From: an uncultured Eubacteriales bacterium | GTDB lineage: Bacteria; Bacillota; Clostridia; Oscillospirales; Acutalibacteraceae | DNA: 36,269 nt | Reading direction: 5' to 3' | Assembly: GCA_934463035.1 (NCBI GenBank) | Contig: CAKSIG010000011.1 | Span: forward strand, 1-36,269 | Notes under the pieces: model-generated | What the model saw: only the letters and a program-made list of their open reading frames with translations | Told to the model about the DNA's origin: nothing | The model's database searches: none | Translations under genes and position numbers: made by a program | Shown here: in pieces, positions 6,856 through 14,026 of the stretch | Numbering within the stretch: position 1 is the first letter of the stretch | Layout: each line of letters begins with the position of its first letter

Positions 6856-8475
6856 TTATCCGTTAATTTGCTTGTATTCCGCAACGGCGTCGGCTATATC
6901 GGCAAAAATTTCGGCACAGGTTTTTGATTGCTTTGATATGTCTTCCGAAAATACCGCAACCGTATATCGGGGGTTTTCAGCGGGAAAGTATCCGCAAAAC
7001 CAACCCTCGCAAATTTCGGTTCCGTTCTCGGCGTAATGCCCCGTTTGCGCGGTGGCTGTTTTTCCTGCCGCGGTTACGGTTTCCGGCATAGCGGCGGTTC
7101 CCGTTCCTTCGGTCGTGACATTAAGCAGACATTCGCGCAATGTTTTTGCCGTATCTGGCGACATAACTCTCGTCTGTTTCCCCGCGTCATAAGGCGTAAA
7201 CGTTCCTTCGGCAACGGTGCCTTCAATAATTGACGGGCGGCGGTACGTTCCGTCCGACGCTGCCGCGCAGTAGAGAGTAAGTATTGAAACAGGGGAGAGC
7301 AATAACCGCCCCTGACCTATACTTAGGTTTGCAAGATTGGCGGGATTTTCAAGTGCGTCAAGCGTAGGCAGGGTGGGAGAATCGGTATAAATTCCCTGAC
7401 ACAGCTTTTGCTTGCCCGAAAAACCAAGGGAAGACGCCATATTGTAAATTGCCTTTGCGCCCGTTAAGGCGGAAAAATTATAAAAGAATGTGTTGCAGGA
7501 ATATGCTACCGCACTTTCGAGGTTCATATCCCCGTGACCGCTTCTTTTGTGGCAGTTAAACATTCGGTCAACTATTTGGCAGCTGCCCGTGCAGGTATAG
7601 CAGAAGCCGCCGTGACCCGATTCTATTCCTGCCGCCGCAACGCAGGGCTTAAAGACCGAACCTACATTGTAGGCGGACAACGCTCGGTTAAGCAATGGAG
7701 AATTGTCGGCTTTTAAATAGTTGTAAACGGCGGTGCAGTCGAAATCAGGTCGGCTTACCATAGCTCTTATTTTGCCGCTTTCGGGCTCGCATATCACCAC
7801 AGCGCCTTTTTCCAATGAATTTGCCGCGTTTTCCGCTATGTTTTGAATGTTAATATCAATAGTGCTTACAACTCCCGCCGCTACCGCCGAGGAGTTGTTT
7901 TGAATTTCGGGTTCTATTCCGTCTATAATTTCACCGGAACCGTCAAGGGTGTAAACAAACGCTGCTTCGTCTTGACAGTACAGTATATCGTCATAAGCGG
8001 CTTCAAGACCCGTTACGCCGTGGCCGTCGCTGTCGGTATATCCTATTATGTGTACGGCGGGCATATCGGCAGAATTGTGGCGGTAAACGGTGGTATAGCT
8101 TATTCCGTCGTAATCTGTTTTTTCTTCTGTCTTGAATGTTATCGGCTTGCCCGATTTTAGCCTATCAAGTGCGTCCTCGCGTTCCTCGCCTGAGAGTAAA
8201 TGGCATATACCCGAAACGCCCCGCGGCGTCGGCGCGGCGGCGGCAATGAGCTCCGCCTTGTTATTTGTGATCGGTATGCGGTTGCAATCGTATATGGTGC
8301 CGCGAATGTTACCTGCTTTCAGTTTATAACTTGTTTGGCTTTTCTGCACGGCGGCGTAGCTCCCCGTCGCGGTCACCGCGACCCTGAGTATACAGGAAAA
8401 CAACAGAGCCATTATGACAAAAAAACAGTATGCCGTTCTTCTTGCAAACATTTTTCCGAATAAATCGCCGTTCAA
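6856..8475 (-). CDS. Class B penicillin-binding protein (transpeptidase)
   Basis: A membrane-anchored peptidoglycan transpeptidase. One N-terminal helix (AYCFFVIMALLFSCIL) is followed by a dimerisation-type domain with RGTIYDCN, then the penicilloyl-serine transferase domain. Counting from the possible GTG at 8490, the active-site SVFK is at residues 278-281, SCN at 331-333 and KTAT at 477-480. The last is KTA instead of the usual KTG. At about 540 residues it is on the short side for PBP2/FtsI relatives and has no PASTA repeats. I prefer a TTG start at 8475 because GAGGTG (minus strand, 8483-8488) sits 7 nt upstream and overlaps the GTG. That ribosome-binding site is inside the terminator hairpin of citrate synthase. 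Confidence 0.9.
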   Translation of the reverse strand: MNGDLFGKMFARRTAYCFFVIMALLFSCILRVAVTATGSYAAVQKSQTSYKLKAGNIRGTIYDCNRIPITNNKAELIAAAAPTPRGVSGICHLLSGEEREDALDRLKSGKPITFKTEEKTDYDGISYTTVYRHNSADMPAVHIIGYTDSDGHGVTGLEAAYDDILYCQDEAAFVYTLDGSGEIIDGIEPEIQNNSSAVAAGVVSTIDINIQNIAENAANSLEKGAVVICEPESGKIRAMVSRPDFDCTAVYNYLKADNSPLLNRALSAYNVGSVFKPCVAAAGIESGHGGFCYTCTGSCQIVDRMFNCHKRSGHGDMNLESAVAYSCNTFFYNFSALTGAKAIYNMASSLGFSGKQKLCQGIYTDSPTLPTLDALENPANLANLSIGQGRLLLSPVSILTLYCAAASDGTYRRPSIIEGTVAEGTFTPYDAGKQTRVMSPDTAKTLRECLLNVTTEGTGTAAMPETVTAAGKTATAQTGHYAENGTEICEGWFCGYFPAENPRYTVAVFSEDISKQSKTCAEIFADIADAVAEYKQING

Positions 8476-8518
8476 AAAGCAACACCTCACGGATTAGTAT
8501 TACCGTGAGGTGCTTTTT
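8474..8518 (-). terminator. Terminator after citrate synthase that contains the PBP ribosome-binding site
   Basis: Arms 8474-8492 and 8503-8518 pair through CCTCACGG/CCGTGAGG, CA/TG and AAAAAGC/GCTTTTT with a two-base bulge; the loop is 10 nt. On the minus strand the hairpin begins at the gltA stop and ends in TTTTT. The downstream arm carries the GAGGTG used by the next gene. Confidence 0.75.
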
Positions 8519-9885
8519 TATCGGTTTTCTATTGAAATATAATCTCTGCGCGGCTGAACCGCCATATATGCTGGACGTATAATCTTGCCTGCGTTGATAA
8601 GTTCCTCAATTCTGTGAGCGCTCCAACCCGATATACGGGCTATCGCAAATATCGGCGTATAAAGCTCGTGCGGCAGATCAAGCATATCGTAAACAAATCC
8701 GCTGTAAAAGTCAACGTTGGCGCTGACGCCCTTATACATTTTGCGCTCCTCGGCTATTATCTGCGGAGCTATGCGCTCAACCTTTGAATACAGACCGTAT
8801 TCTTTTTGCAGTCCCTTTTCGTCCGAAAGGCTCTTGACGAACGAGCGGAATATGGTTGCACGCGGGTCGGATACTGAATAAACGGCGTGACCGATACCGT
8901 AAATAAGTCCCGTGCGGTCAAACGCTTCTTTGTGGAGTATTTTTAAGAGGTATTCGGTTATTTCCTCCTCGTCCTCCCAATCCTTAACGTTTTGCTTTAT
9001 ATCGTCAAACATACTGCAAACCTTTATGTTTGCACCGCCGTGCTTCGGACCTTTAAGCGAACCGAGAGCCGCGGCTATCGCCGAATATGTGTCGGTGCCC
9101 GACGACGATACAACATGGGTCGTAAAGGTGGAGTTGTTTCCTCCGCCGTGCTCCGCGTGAAGTACCAGCGCAAGATCGAGAATACGCGCTTCAAGCGGTG
9201 TATATTTACTGTCAATACGCAGCATGTGAAGTATATTTTCCGCTGTCGACAAATTCGGATCAGGCTCGTGAATAAAGAAACAACTGCTGTTTTTAATGTA
9301 ATAGTCGTAGGCGCGGTATCCGTAAATAGAAAGCAGCGGGAATGTGGAAATAAGCTGCAAGCATTGCCTTAACACATTCGGTATGCTTGTGTCGTTAGGA
9401 TTTTTGTCATACGAATAGAGCGTCAGCACACTCCTTGCAAGCGAATTCATCATATCGCTTGACGGCGCTTTCATTATTATATCACGCACAAACGAGTGGG
9501 GCAGCGAACGGTAGTCCGCAATAATGCCTTTAAATTCTTTAAGTTGTTCCTTCGTCGGCAGATTGCCGAAAAGCAGGAGATAGGTTACCTCCTCAAAACC
9601 GAATCGGTTATCCTTTATAAATCCCGAAACAAGGTCCTCAACATCGTATCCGCGGTAGTACAGCTTGCCCGGGCAGGGAATATCCTCGCCGTTTACGCTT
9701 TTCTTTGAAACTATCTCCGAAATTTCGGTAAGTCCCGTAAGAACGCCTTTGCCGTTGAGGTCGCGCAGACCTCTGTTTACCTTGTTTTCAATATATAACT
9801 GCGGCTCTATTTTACAGTCGCTCATACACAGTTCAGAAAGTTTTTTAATTTCGGGTGTTATTTCCGAATAATTTCTCTCGCTCAA
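8518..9885 (-). CDS. gltA: Citrate synthase
   Basis: Condenses acetyl-CoA and oxaloacetate to citrate, the entry to the (probably partial) citric acid pathway that feeds 2-oxoglutarate and glutamate synthesis in anaerobic Firmicutes. Recognised by LYYRGYDVEDLV, HAEHGGGNNSTF (catalytic His), GSLKGPKHGGAN and GIGHAVYSVSDPRA. At 455 residues it is longer than the roughly 370-residue citZ-type enzymes, with an added N-terminal section, as in many clostridial members. The start codon is TTG at 9885 with AAAGGAAGG 7 nt upstream. A 2-methylcitrate synthase role cannot be excluded from sequence, but no propionate genes are nearby. Confidence 0.95.
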   Translation of the reverse strand: MSERNYSEITPEIKKLSELCMSDCKIEPQLYIENKVNRGLRDLNGKGVLTGLTEISEIVSKKSVNGEDIPCPGKLYYRGYDVEDLVSGFIKDNRFGFEEVTYLLLFGNLPTKEQLKEFKGIIADYRSLPHSFVRDIIMKAPSSDMMNSLARSVLTLYSYDKNPNDTSIPNVLRQCLQLISTFPLLSIYGYRAYDYYIKNSSCFFIHEPDPNLSTAENILHMLRIDSKYTPLEARILDLALVLHAEHGGGNNSTFTTHVVSSSGTDTYSAIAAALGSLKGPKHGGANIKVCSMFDDIKQNVKDWEDEEEITEYLLKILHKEAFDRTGLIYGIGHAVYSVSDPRATIFRSFVKSLSDEKGLQKEYGLYSKVERIAPQIIAEERKMYKGVSANVDFYSGFVYDMLDLPHELYTPIFAIARISGWSAHRIEELINAGKIIRPAYMAVQPRRDYISIENR

Positions 9886-9972
9886 ATTAAAGCCTTCCTT
9901 TCTTAAATATTGTTTCTATTTTAGCATTTTTTTCTTTTTATTTCTTTAACTGCCTGTTAATTTTTAGCATTT

Positions 9973-10656
9973 TTATTTGCTTAACTTAAACTGCCGCAGA
10001 TATTGCTTTTGTCCGTCTGTAAGACGTCGGCTCTCGCACGCTTTTTGTATGGTTTTATTGTGCGTCCATAAATCAAGTTTATATTGTTCGATAATTAAAA
10101 CGGTATCGCCGTACTGTTTTGCAAGCGCGGTCGCAAAATACCACGCGCGCATCATATTTATGTAGTATTCTTCGCTGTGTATATTCAATACAAGGGTCAG
10201 ATATTTTTTGTCAAACCTATCGTCCAAATAGTGCTTCATAAGCATATTTATTCCGAAACGTACCTCGTATGTATATTCGCTTTTAAGCCAATCAGGTATC
10301 TTTTTAATAAGTTTTTCGCTTTCTCTCTTAAAAATGCTCGGCGAAAACGTGTCGCAGGTGGACCAATTATCCACATACGGTAAAAAAATGTCAAGCTCGC
10401 GTATTAAAAGGTCAAAATCCTTTACCTGTTCCAAAATAAGCGCGTGGAGCGTGTTTTCCTCAAAATAAACGTGGGGCAGATCGCGCAGAAAATCGCCGCA
10501 GTCTTTAAAATCAAGCTCTTTTGCATATTTCCTCAGTACAGGCATACGTATGCCTATTACTCTGTTTTCGGGTACGGTAGGTATCAGTTTTTGATTAAAC
10601 GCTTTATATTCGGCGTCCTGCAATGACAGAAGTTTACACCTTATTTCGTCCTTCAT
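9973..10656 (-). CDS. AlkD-like DNA alkylation repair protein
   Basis: A 227-residue all-helical protein of the DNA-alkylation-repair (HEAT-like repeat) family, whose best-known member AlkD removes bulky N3- and N7-alkylpurines without flipping the base. Family features include IGIRMPVLRKYAKEL near the N-terminus, YVDNWSTCDTFSP in the middle and WALA-type helices with LWTHNKTIQKACESRR at the end. The start at 10656 has AAGGAGT at good spacing. The frame stays open upstream to 11079 but that part is antisense to mscL and is not real. It diverges from mscL across a shared A+T-rich palindrome. Confidence 0.9.
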   Translation of the reverse strand: MKDEIRCKLLSLQDAEYKAFNQKLIPTVPENRVIGIRMPVLRKYAKELDFKDCGDFLRDLPHVYFEENTLHALILEQVKDFDLLIRELDIFLPYVDNWSTCDTFSPSIFKRESEKLIKKIPDWLKSEYTYEVRFGINMLMKHYLDDRFDKKYLTLVLNIHSEEYYINMMRAWYFATALAKQYGDTVLIIEQYKLDLWTHNKTIQKACESRRLTDGQKQYLRQFKLSK

Positions 10657-10668
10657 ACAATTTACTCC

Positions 10669-10702
10669 TTGTAAAAATGGGTTATATAAATTATAATTTA
10701 TA
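10669..10702 (+). promoter_or_regulatory. mscL promoter with an 18-bp perfect palindrome
   Basis: TTGTAA (10669-10674), 17 nt, TATAAT (10692-10697). The -10 box is inside TATAAATTATAATTTATA (10685-10702), identical to its reverse complement. It therefore offers a -10 box in both directions, though the -35 on the alkD side is poor. Confidence 0.68.
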
Positions 10703-10723
10703 CATAAAGAAAGGATGATAAAA

Positions 10724-11170
10724 ATGAAAAAGTTTTTTAACGATTTTAAAGCCTTTGCTTTAAAGGGAAATGTAATGGATATGGCAATAGGTATTATAAT
10801 CGGCGGTGCGTTCAGCAAAATTGTGTCTTCGCTTGTAAACGATATTATAACACCGATAATCAGTATTCTCACAGGCAAGGTAATGCTTTCCGATTTAAAG
10901 TGGGTGATACAGCCTGCGGTATACGACGCGGCAGGGAAGGTGGTCACACCCGAAACCGCACTTACATACGGAACATTTATACAGACTGTTATTGATTTCT
11001 TTATAATCGCTCTTTCAATATTCCTTATGATACGCATTATAACCAAAACGCGCGAACGTTTTGAAAATATGAAAGGCAAGGAAGAAAACGCGGAGCCCGA
11101 AGTTCCCGCCGTTACCGAACTTTCGGTACTTCAAGATATTAAGGCGTTGCTCGAAAAAGAAGAAAAGTAA
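10724..11170 (+). CDS. mscL: Large-conductance mechanosensitive channel
   Basis: MscL forms a homopentameric pore that opens under membrane tension and releases solutes during osmotic downshock. The 148-residue protein has the conserved N-terminus FFNDFKAFALKGNVMDMA, first helix with GIIIGGAFSKIVSSLVNDIITP, a periplasm-side loop, second helix (FFIIALSIFLMIRII) and a charged C-terminal bundle helix. The second ATG (10724) is chosen because AGAAAGGA directly precedes and overlaps the ATG at 10715. It is a single-gene unit ended by the hairpin at 11176-11203. Confidence 0.96.
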   Translation: MKKFFNDFKAFALKGNVMDMAIGIIIGGAFSKIVSSLVNDIITPIISILTGKVMLSDLKWVIQPAVYDAAGKVVTPETALTYGTFIQTVIDFFIIALSIFLMIRIITKTRERFENMKGKEENAEPEVPAVTELSVLQDIKALLEKEEK

Positions 11171-11203
11171 AAAAATGCCGTCTTGGAAAAGTCCAAGGCG
11201 GCA
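11169..11203 (-). terminator. Terminator shared by rpsF-ssb-rpsR and mscL
   Basis: TGCCGTCTTGGA (11176-11187) pairs with TCCAAGGCGGCA (11192-11203), with one G-T pair. Seven A residues at 11169-11175 become a T-tract on the minus strand, so its main role is ending the ribosomal operon. The plus-strand side lacks a strong T-tract. Confidence 0.8.
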
Positions 11204-11215
11204 AATTCTTAAAAA

Positions 11216-11461
11216 TCAGTCATTAACGTAAGGGAGCAGAGCAACCTGACGGGCGCGCTTGATAGCGGTTGTCAGTTCGCGCTGGTGCTTGGCACAAGTG
11301 CCTGTCGCACGGCGCGGTAAAATCTTCGCACGCTCAGAAACAAACTTACGAAGACGGGCTACATCCTTATAATCAATGGTTTCAACGCGGTCAACGCAGA
11401 AGTGGCAAACTTTCTTATGCATCTTTCTGCGAGCCGGTCTTTCATTTCTTTCCTTTTCCAC
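11216..11461 (-). CDS. rpsR: Ribosomal protein S18
   Basis: An 81-residue small-subunit protein that pairs with S6 on the 30S platform. It keeps CHFC and a downstream Cys/His pair (TGTCAKH), so it is the zinc-binding form, and the family core DYKDVARLRKFVSERAKILPRRATG. The start is GTG at 11461 with AGGAGG upstream. Third gene of the classic rpsF-ssb-rpsR order, 38 nt after ssb. Confidence 0.98.
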   Translation of the reverse strand: MEKERNERPARRKMHKKVCHFCVDRVETIDYKDVARLRKFVSERAKILPRRATGTCAKHQRELTTAIKRARQVALLPYVND

Positions 11462-11499
11462 GAAAAGCCCCTCCTATATTAGAATTATAATCGTTTAGA

Positions 11500-11925
11500 T
11501 CAGAACGGCAGATCGTCGTCCGAAGCATCGCCGAGGTCGGTAAAATCATTCGCGCCTGCGTTGCTGAAAGAAACCGCATTGTCGCTATCCTGAGCGGGAG
11601 CGGCATCGCGCTTAGACTCAACAAACTGAACGTTGTTTGCTACTACCTCAAATGCTGTGCGGTTGTTGCCGTTTTTATCGGTATATTTGCGGGTCTGTAT
11701 AGAACCCTCAATTCCGATCATACTGCCTTTTTTGAAATACCTTGTGACGAATTCCGCGGTCTGACGCCAAGCAACAATGTTGATGAAATCAGCCTGAGAT
11801 TCTTCACCTGCGCGGTAACGGCGGTTGACGGCAATGGAGAACGTTGTCACCGAATAGCCGTTCGGTGTTGTTTTAAGCTCCGGATCGGCAGTAAGACGTC
11901 CGGTTAAAACTACCAAATTAAACAT
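11500..11925 (-). CDS. ssb: Single-stranded DNA-binding protein
   Basis: The 141-residue protein forms a tetramer coating single-stranded DNA in replication, repair and recombination. The OB-fold spans about residues 1-105 (starts MFNLVVLTGRLTADPELK), followed by a short flexible linker. The acidic C-terminal tip DDDLPF recruits partner enzymes. Between rpsF and rpsR, 14 nt after rpsF; linking SSB supply to ribosomal protein expression is the usual Firmicute arrangement. Confidence 0.98.
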   Translation of the reverse strand: MFNLVVLTGRLTADPELKTTPNGYSVTTFSIAVNRRYRAGEESQADFINIVAWRQTAEFVTRYFKKGSMIGIEGSIQTRKYTDKNGNNRTAFEVVANNVQFVESKRDAAPAQDSDNAVSFSNAGANDFTDLGDASDDDLPF

Positions 11926-11939
11926 TTTTTATACCTCCG

Positions 11940-12221
11940 TTACTTTTTGATGACCATTACGCGGAGTATACCGTCGGTAATCTTCGCAATACGTTCAAGC
12001 TCAGCGGGGAAACTCGGTTCGCTTGCAAATGTGAAGAATACGTAGTAACCCTCTGTCTCGTCTGCAATCTCATAAGCAAGACGGCGTTTACCCCAATCGT
12101 CAACGTTTTCAACGGTACCGTTCTTTGCTATAAGGTCATTAAATTTTTCCTTTAAAGCGGTAACAGCCTCGTCACCGTTCTTTACGGAAAAAATAAGAGC
12201 AGCCTCATACTTGTTTGTCAT
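11940..12221 (-). CDS. rpsF: Ribosomal protein S6
   Basis: A 93-residue S6 with the family start NKYEAALIF and the central WGKRRLAYEI block that contacts S18 and 16S rRNA. First gene of the operon. The ATG has AGAAGGAGG at good spacing. It is preceded by a structured leader at 12237-12303, which in other bacteria binds the S6:S18 complex for feedback control. Confidence 0.98.
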   Translation of the reverse strand: MTNKYEAALIFSVKNGDEAVTALKEKFNDLIAKNGTVENVDDWGKRRLAYEIADETEGYYVFFTFASEPSFPAELERIAKITDGILRVMVIKK

Positions 12222-12236
12222 TCTCGTTGCACCTCC

Positions 12237-12303
12237 TTCTGGACTTTTGGTCCCGCTTCACAGAGCGGAACAAGGAGCTAAAAGGCATATCGTCCCATTT
12301 AGC
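12237..12303 (-). promoter_or_regulatory. Candidate S6:S18-responsive leader of rpsF
   Basis: Between the predicted start site (about 12303) and the rpsF Shine-Dalgarno there is a stem-loop whose core is CCGCT-CTGTGA-AGCGG on the minus strand (12253-12268), with an outer CTTTT/AAAAG pairing. Size, place and a CCG in the stem fit rpsF leaders that bind S6:S18, but I have not matched the full consensus. Confidence 0.45.
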
Positions 12304-12309
12304 ACATCA

Positions 12310-12338
12310 ATTATATCAGCACTTTTACCGCTTGTCAA
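12310..12338 (-). promoter_or_regulatory. Consensus promoter of rpsF-ssb-rpsR
   Basis: On the minus strand TTGACA (12333-12338), 17 nt, TATAAT (12310-12315): a perfect sigma-A consensus, as expected for a ribosomal operon. Confidence 0.9.
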
Positions 12339-12346
12339 CAATTTTA

Positions 12347-12375
12347 TTGCTTTTAGCCGCTTTATATATTATAAT
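12347..12375 (+). promoter_or_regulatory. Promoter of coaX
   Basis: TTGCTT (12347-12352), 17 nt, TATAAT (12370-12375). Its -35 is 8 bp from the -35 of the divergent ribosomal promoter, so the two may compete for polymerase. Confidence 0.65.
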
Positions 12376-12409
12376 GTACGCGGTAACAATATAAACGGAG
12401 GTATTAATT

Positions 12410-13174
12410 ATGCTTCTTGCTGTTGATATAGGAAATACAAACGTAACCCTCGGCGCGTACTGTGACGATGTTCTTTCGTTTACTGCGCGGCTTGATACCG
12501 ACCCTCTCCGCACAGGGGATCAGTATGCGGTGGAAATAAAGGAAATTTTGGGACTTTACGGACTTAATTTTTCCGATATTGAGGATTGTATCATTTCGTC
12601 TGTCGTACCGTCGGTATCCACGGCGGTAAGCGAGGCGGTTTCAAGACTTTGCCATATAGTTCCGCTTACCGTGGGACCGGGTGTGAAAACGGGGCTTAAT
12701 ATAAAAATAGACGATCCCGCTCAGCTCGGCGCCGACCTTGTCGCAGGCGCTGTCGGTGCTCTTGCCGAATACACACTGCCCTGTATAATAATTGATATGG
12801 GCACCGCCTCGACCGTAAGCGTTATAGACAGGAACGGCTGTTTCTTGGGCGGAGTTATCGCGGCAGGGGTGAGGCTTACTCTTAAAGCACTCTGCGAGAA
12901 TACATCGCAGCTGCCCGCAATTCATATTTCCGCACCGTCTTCGGTCATAGGCAGTAATACTGTTGACTCTATGAAGTCGGGTCTTGTGTTCGGTACCGCC
13001 GCTATGATAGACGGATTGCTTAACAGGATAGAGGACGAGCTCGGCGAAAAGGCGACCGTTGTCGCCACAGGCGGACTTTCAAAGGAAATAATAACTCACT
13101 GCAAAAGGAACATAATATATAACGAAAATCTGCTTTTGGACGGATTAAAGGAAATATACGAAAAAAACAACTGA
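12410..13174 (+). CDS. coaX: Type III pantothenate kinase
   Basis: Phosphorylates pantothenate with ATP, the first step of coenzyme A synthesis; type III enzymes are not feedback-inhibited by CoA. The 254-residue protein has the ASKHA phosphate-binding start LLAVDIGNTNVTLG, GADLVAGAVGA, the second phosphate motif IIDMGTASTVSVID and the adenosine-binding VVATGGLS. An ideal CGGAGG ribosome-binding site precedes the ATG. It is followed by an ECF-type transporter subunit, which suggests that the cell both imports and phosphorylates the vitamin. Confidence 0.96.
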   Translation: MLLAVDIGNTNVTLGAYCDDVLSFTARLDTDPLRTGDQYAVEIKEILGLYGLNFSDIEDCIISSVVPSVSTAVSEAVSRLCHIVPLTVGPGVKTGLNIKIDDPAQLGADLVAGAVGALAEYTLPCIIIDMGTASTVSVIDRNGCFLGGVIAAGVRLTLKALCENTSQLPAIHISAPSSVIGSNTVDSMKSGLVFGTAAMIDGLLNRIEDELGEKATVVATGGLSKEIITHCKRNIIYNENLLLDGLKEIYEKNN

Positions 13175-13281
13175 TGGCAATTTCCGTTTTCAAAACGGTT
13201 TGCAATAAATATATGAACTGTACTCAGAGGCAAGCAGTAATAATCCGAGTTTGCCTAAGAGACAGTATCGGAGGTAATTTT

Positions 13282-13869
13282 ATGTCAGAAAAAAAATCCA
13301 GATCAACGAAGATCGCCGTTCTCGGAATCTTCACAGCGGTAACCGTCGTACTGCAATTGCTCAGTTACACGGTGAAAATAGGCACATTCAACCTGTCGCT
13401 TGTTCTCATACCTATTGTGGTAACTGCCTGTCTGTACGGCGTCGGTTACAGTACCTATCTCGGCGCGGTTTTCGGCGTTGTTACGGTCATAGGGTGTGTT
13501 ACGGGGCTTGATTCGGGCGGATATATACTGTTTACAGCGTCGCCCCTGCTCACGGTGCTTACCTGTATGCTCAAATCAACCGTTTGCGGACTTGCGTGCG
13601 GCGCGGCGGCTAACGCTCTTAAAAACAGCGGCGGGATTTTAAGAGTAGTAATACCTGCCGTTGTCGCACCTGTTGTGAATACGGGAATTTTCGTTATTAT
13701 GATGTTTGCGGCTTTCAGCGATGTTCTTAACTCCTGGGCAGGGGGTACAAATGTTGTACTTTATGTTTTAACGGGACTTATAGGCGTCAACTTTTTGATA
13801 GAACTTGCGGTCAACGCGGTGCTTTCGCCCGCTGTTTTTCGTGTTATAAAAGCAGTTGCACGACTTTGA
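13282..13869 (+). CDS. ECF transporter substrate-binding (S) subunit, possibly for pantothenate
   Basis: A roughly 195-residue hydrophobic protein with about six membrane segments and the S-component style start STKIAVLGIFTAVTVVLQLL. S components bind a vitamin and dock onto a shared energising module (EcfA, EcfA', EcfT), none of which is in this window. The ATG at 13282 has GGAGG at 13271-13275; the frame open from 13174 has no ribosome-binding site. Its place after coaX suggests pantothenate (PanT-like); that assignment rests on neighbourhood only. The 107-nt gap to coaX holds a GAGGCAA/TTTGCCT hairpin and no clear promoter. Confidence 0.75.
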   Translation: MSEKKSRSTKIAVLGIFTAVTVVLQLLSYTVKIGTFNLSLVLIPIVVTACLYGVGYSTYLGAVFGVVTVIGCVTGLDSGGYILFTASPLLTVLTCMLKSTVCGLACGAAANALKNSGGILRVVIPAVVAPVVNTGIFVIMMFAAFSDVLNSWAGGTNVVLYVLTGLIGVNFLIELAVNAVLSPAVFRVIKAVARL

Positions 13870-13912
13870 ACACATATTATTTTATAAAATATGACAATTT
13901 TCAAAAAAACTC

Positions 13913-13968
13913 TTTATTTTTCAGATTATACCTGATATAATGGATTGGATACTCATATAAATATGAGT
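13913..13968 (+). promoter_or_regulatory. Likely ppdK promoter and adjoining 18-bp palindrome
   Basis: TATAAT at 13936-13941 with a weak TTTATT 17 nt upstream (13913-13918). Ten bases after the -10 lies ACTCATATAAATATGAGT (13951-13968), a perfect palindrome. It would be near +10 in the leader: an operator or a 5' stabilising hairpin. The leader to the ppdK ATG is about 80 nt. Confidence 0.5.
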
Positions 13969-14026
13969 ACAAAAATGTAAATTGTGGGAGATTATTCCAT
14001 AAAATTTTTTAGGAGGTTGATTCTTA

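Noticed and set aside
10657..11079. N-terminal extension of the AlkD-like gene
   Set aside because: It is antisense to mscL, has no ribosome-binding site and no family similarity. The ATG at 10656 has a proper AAGGAGT.
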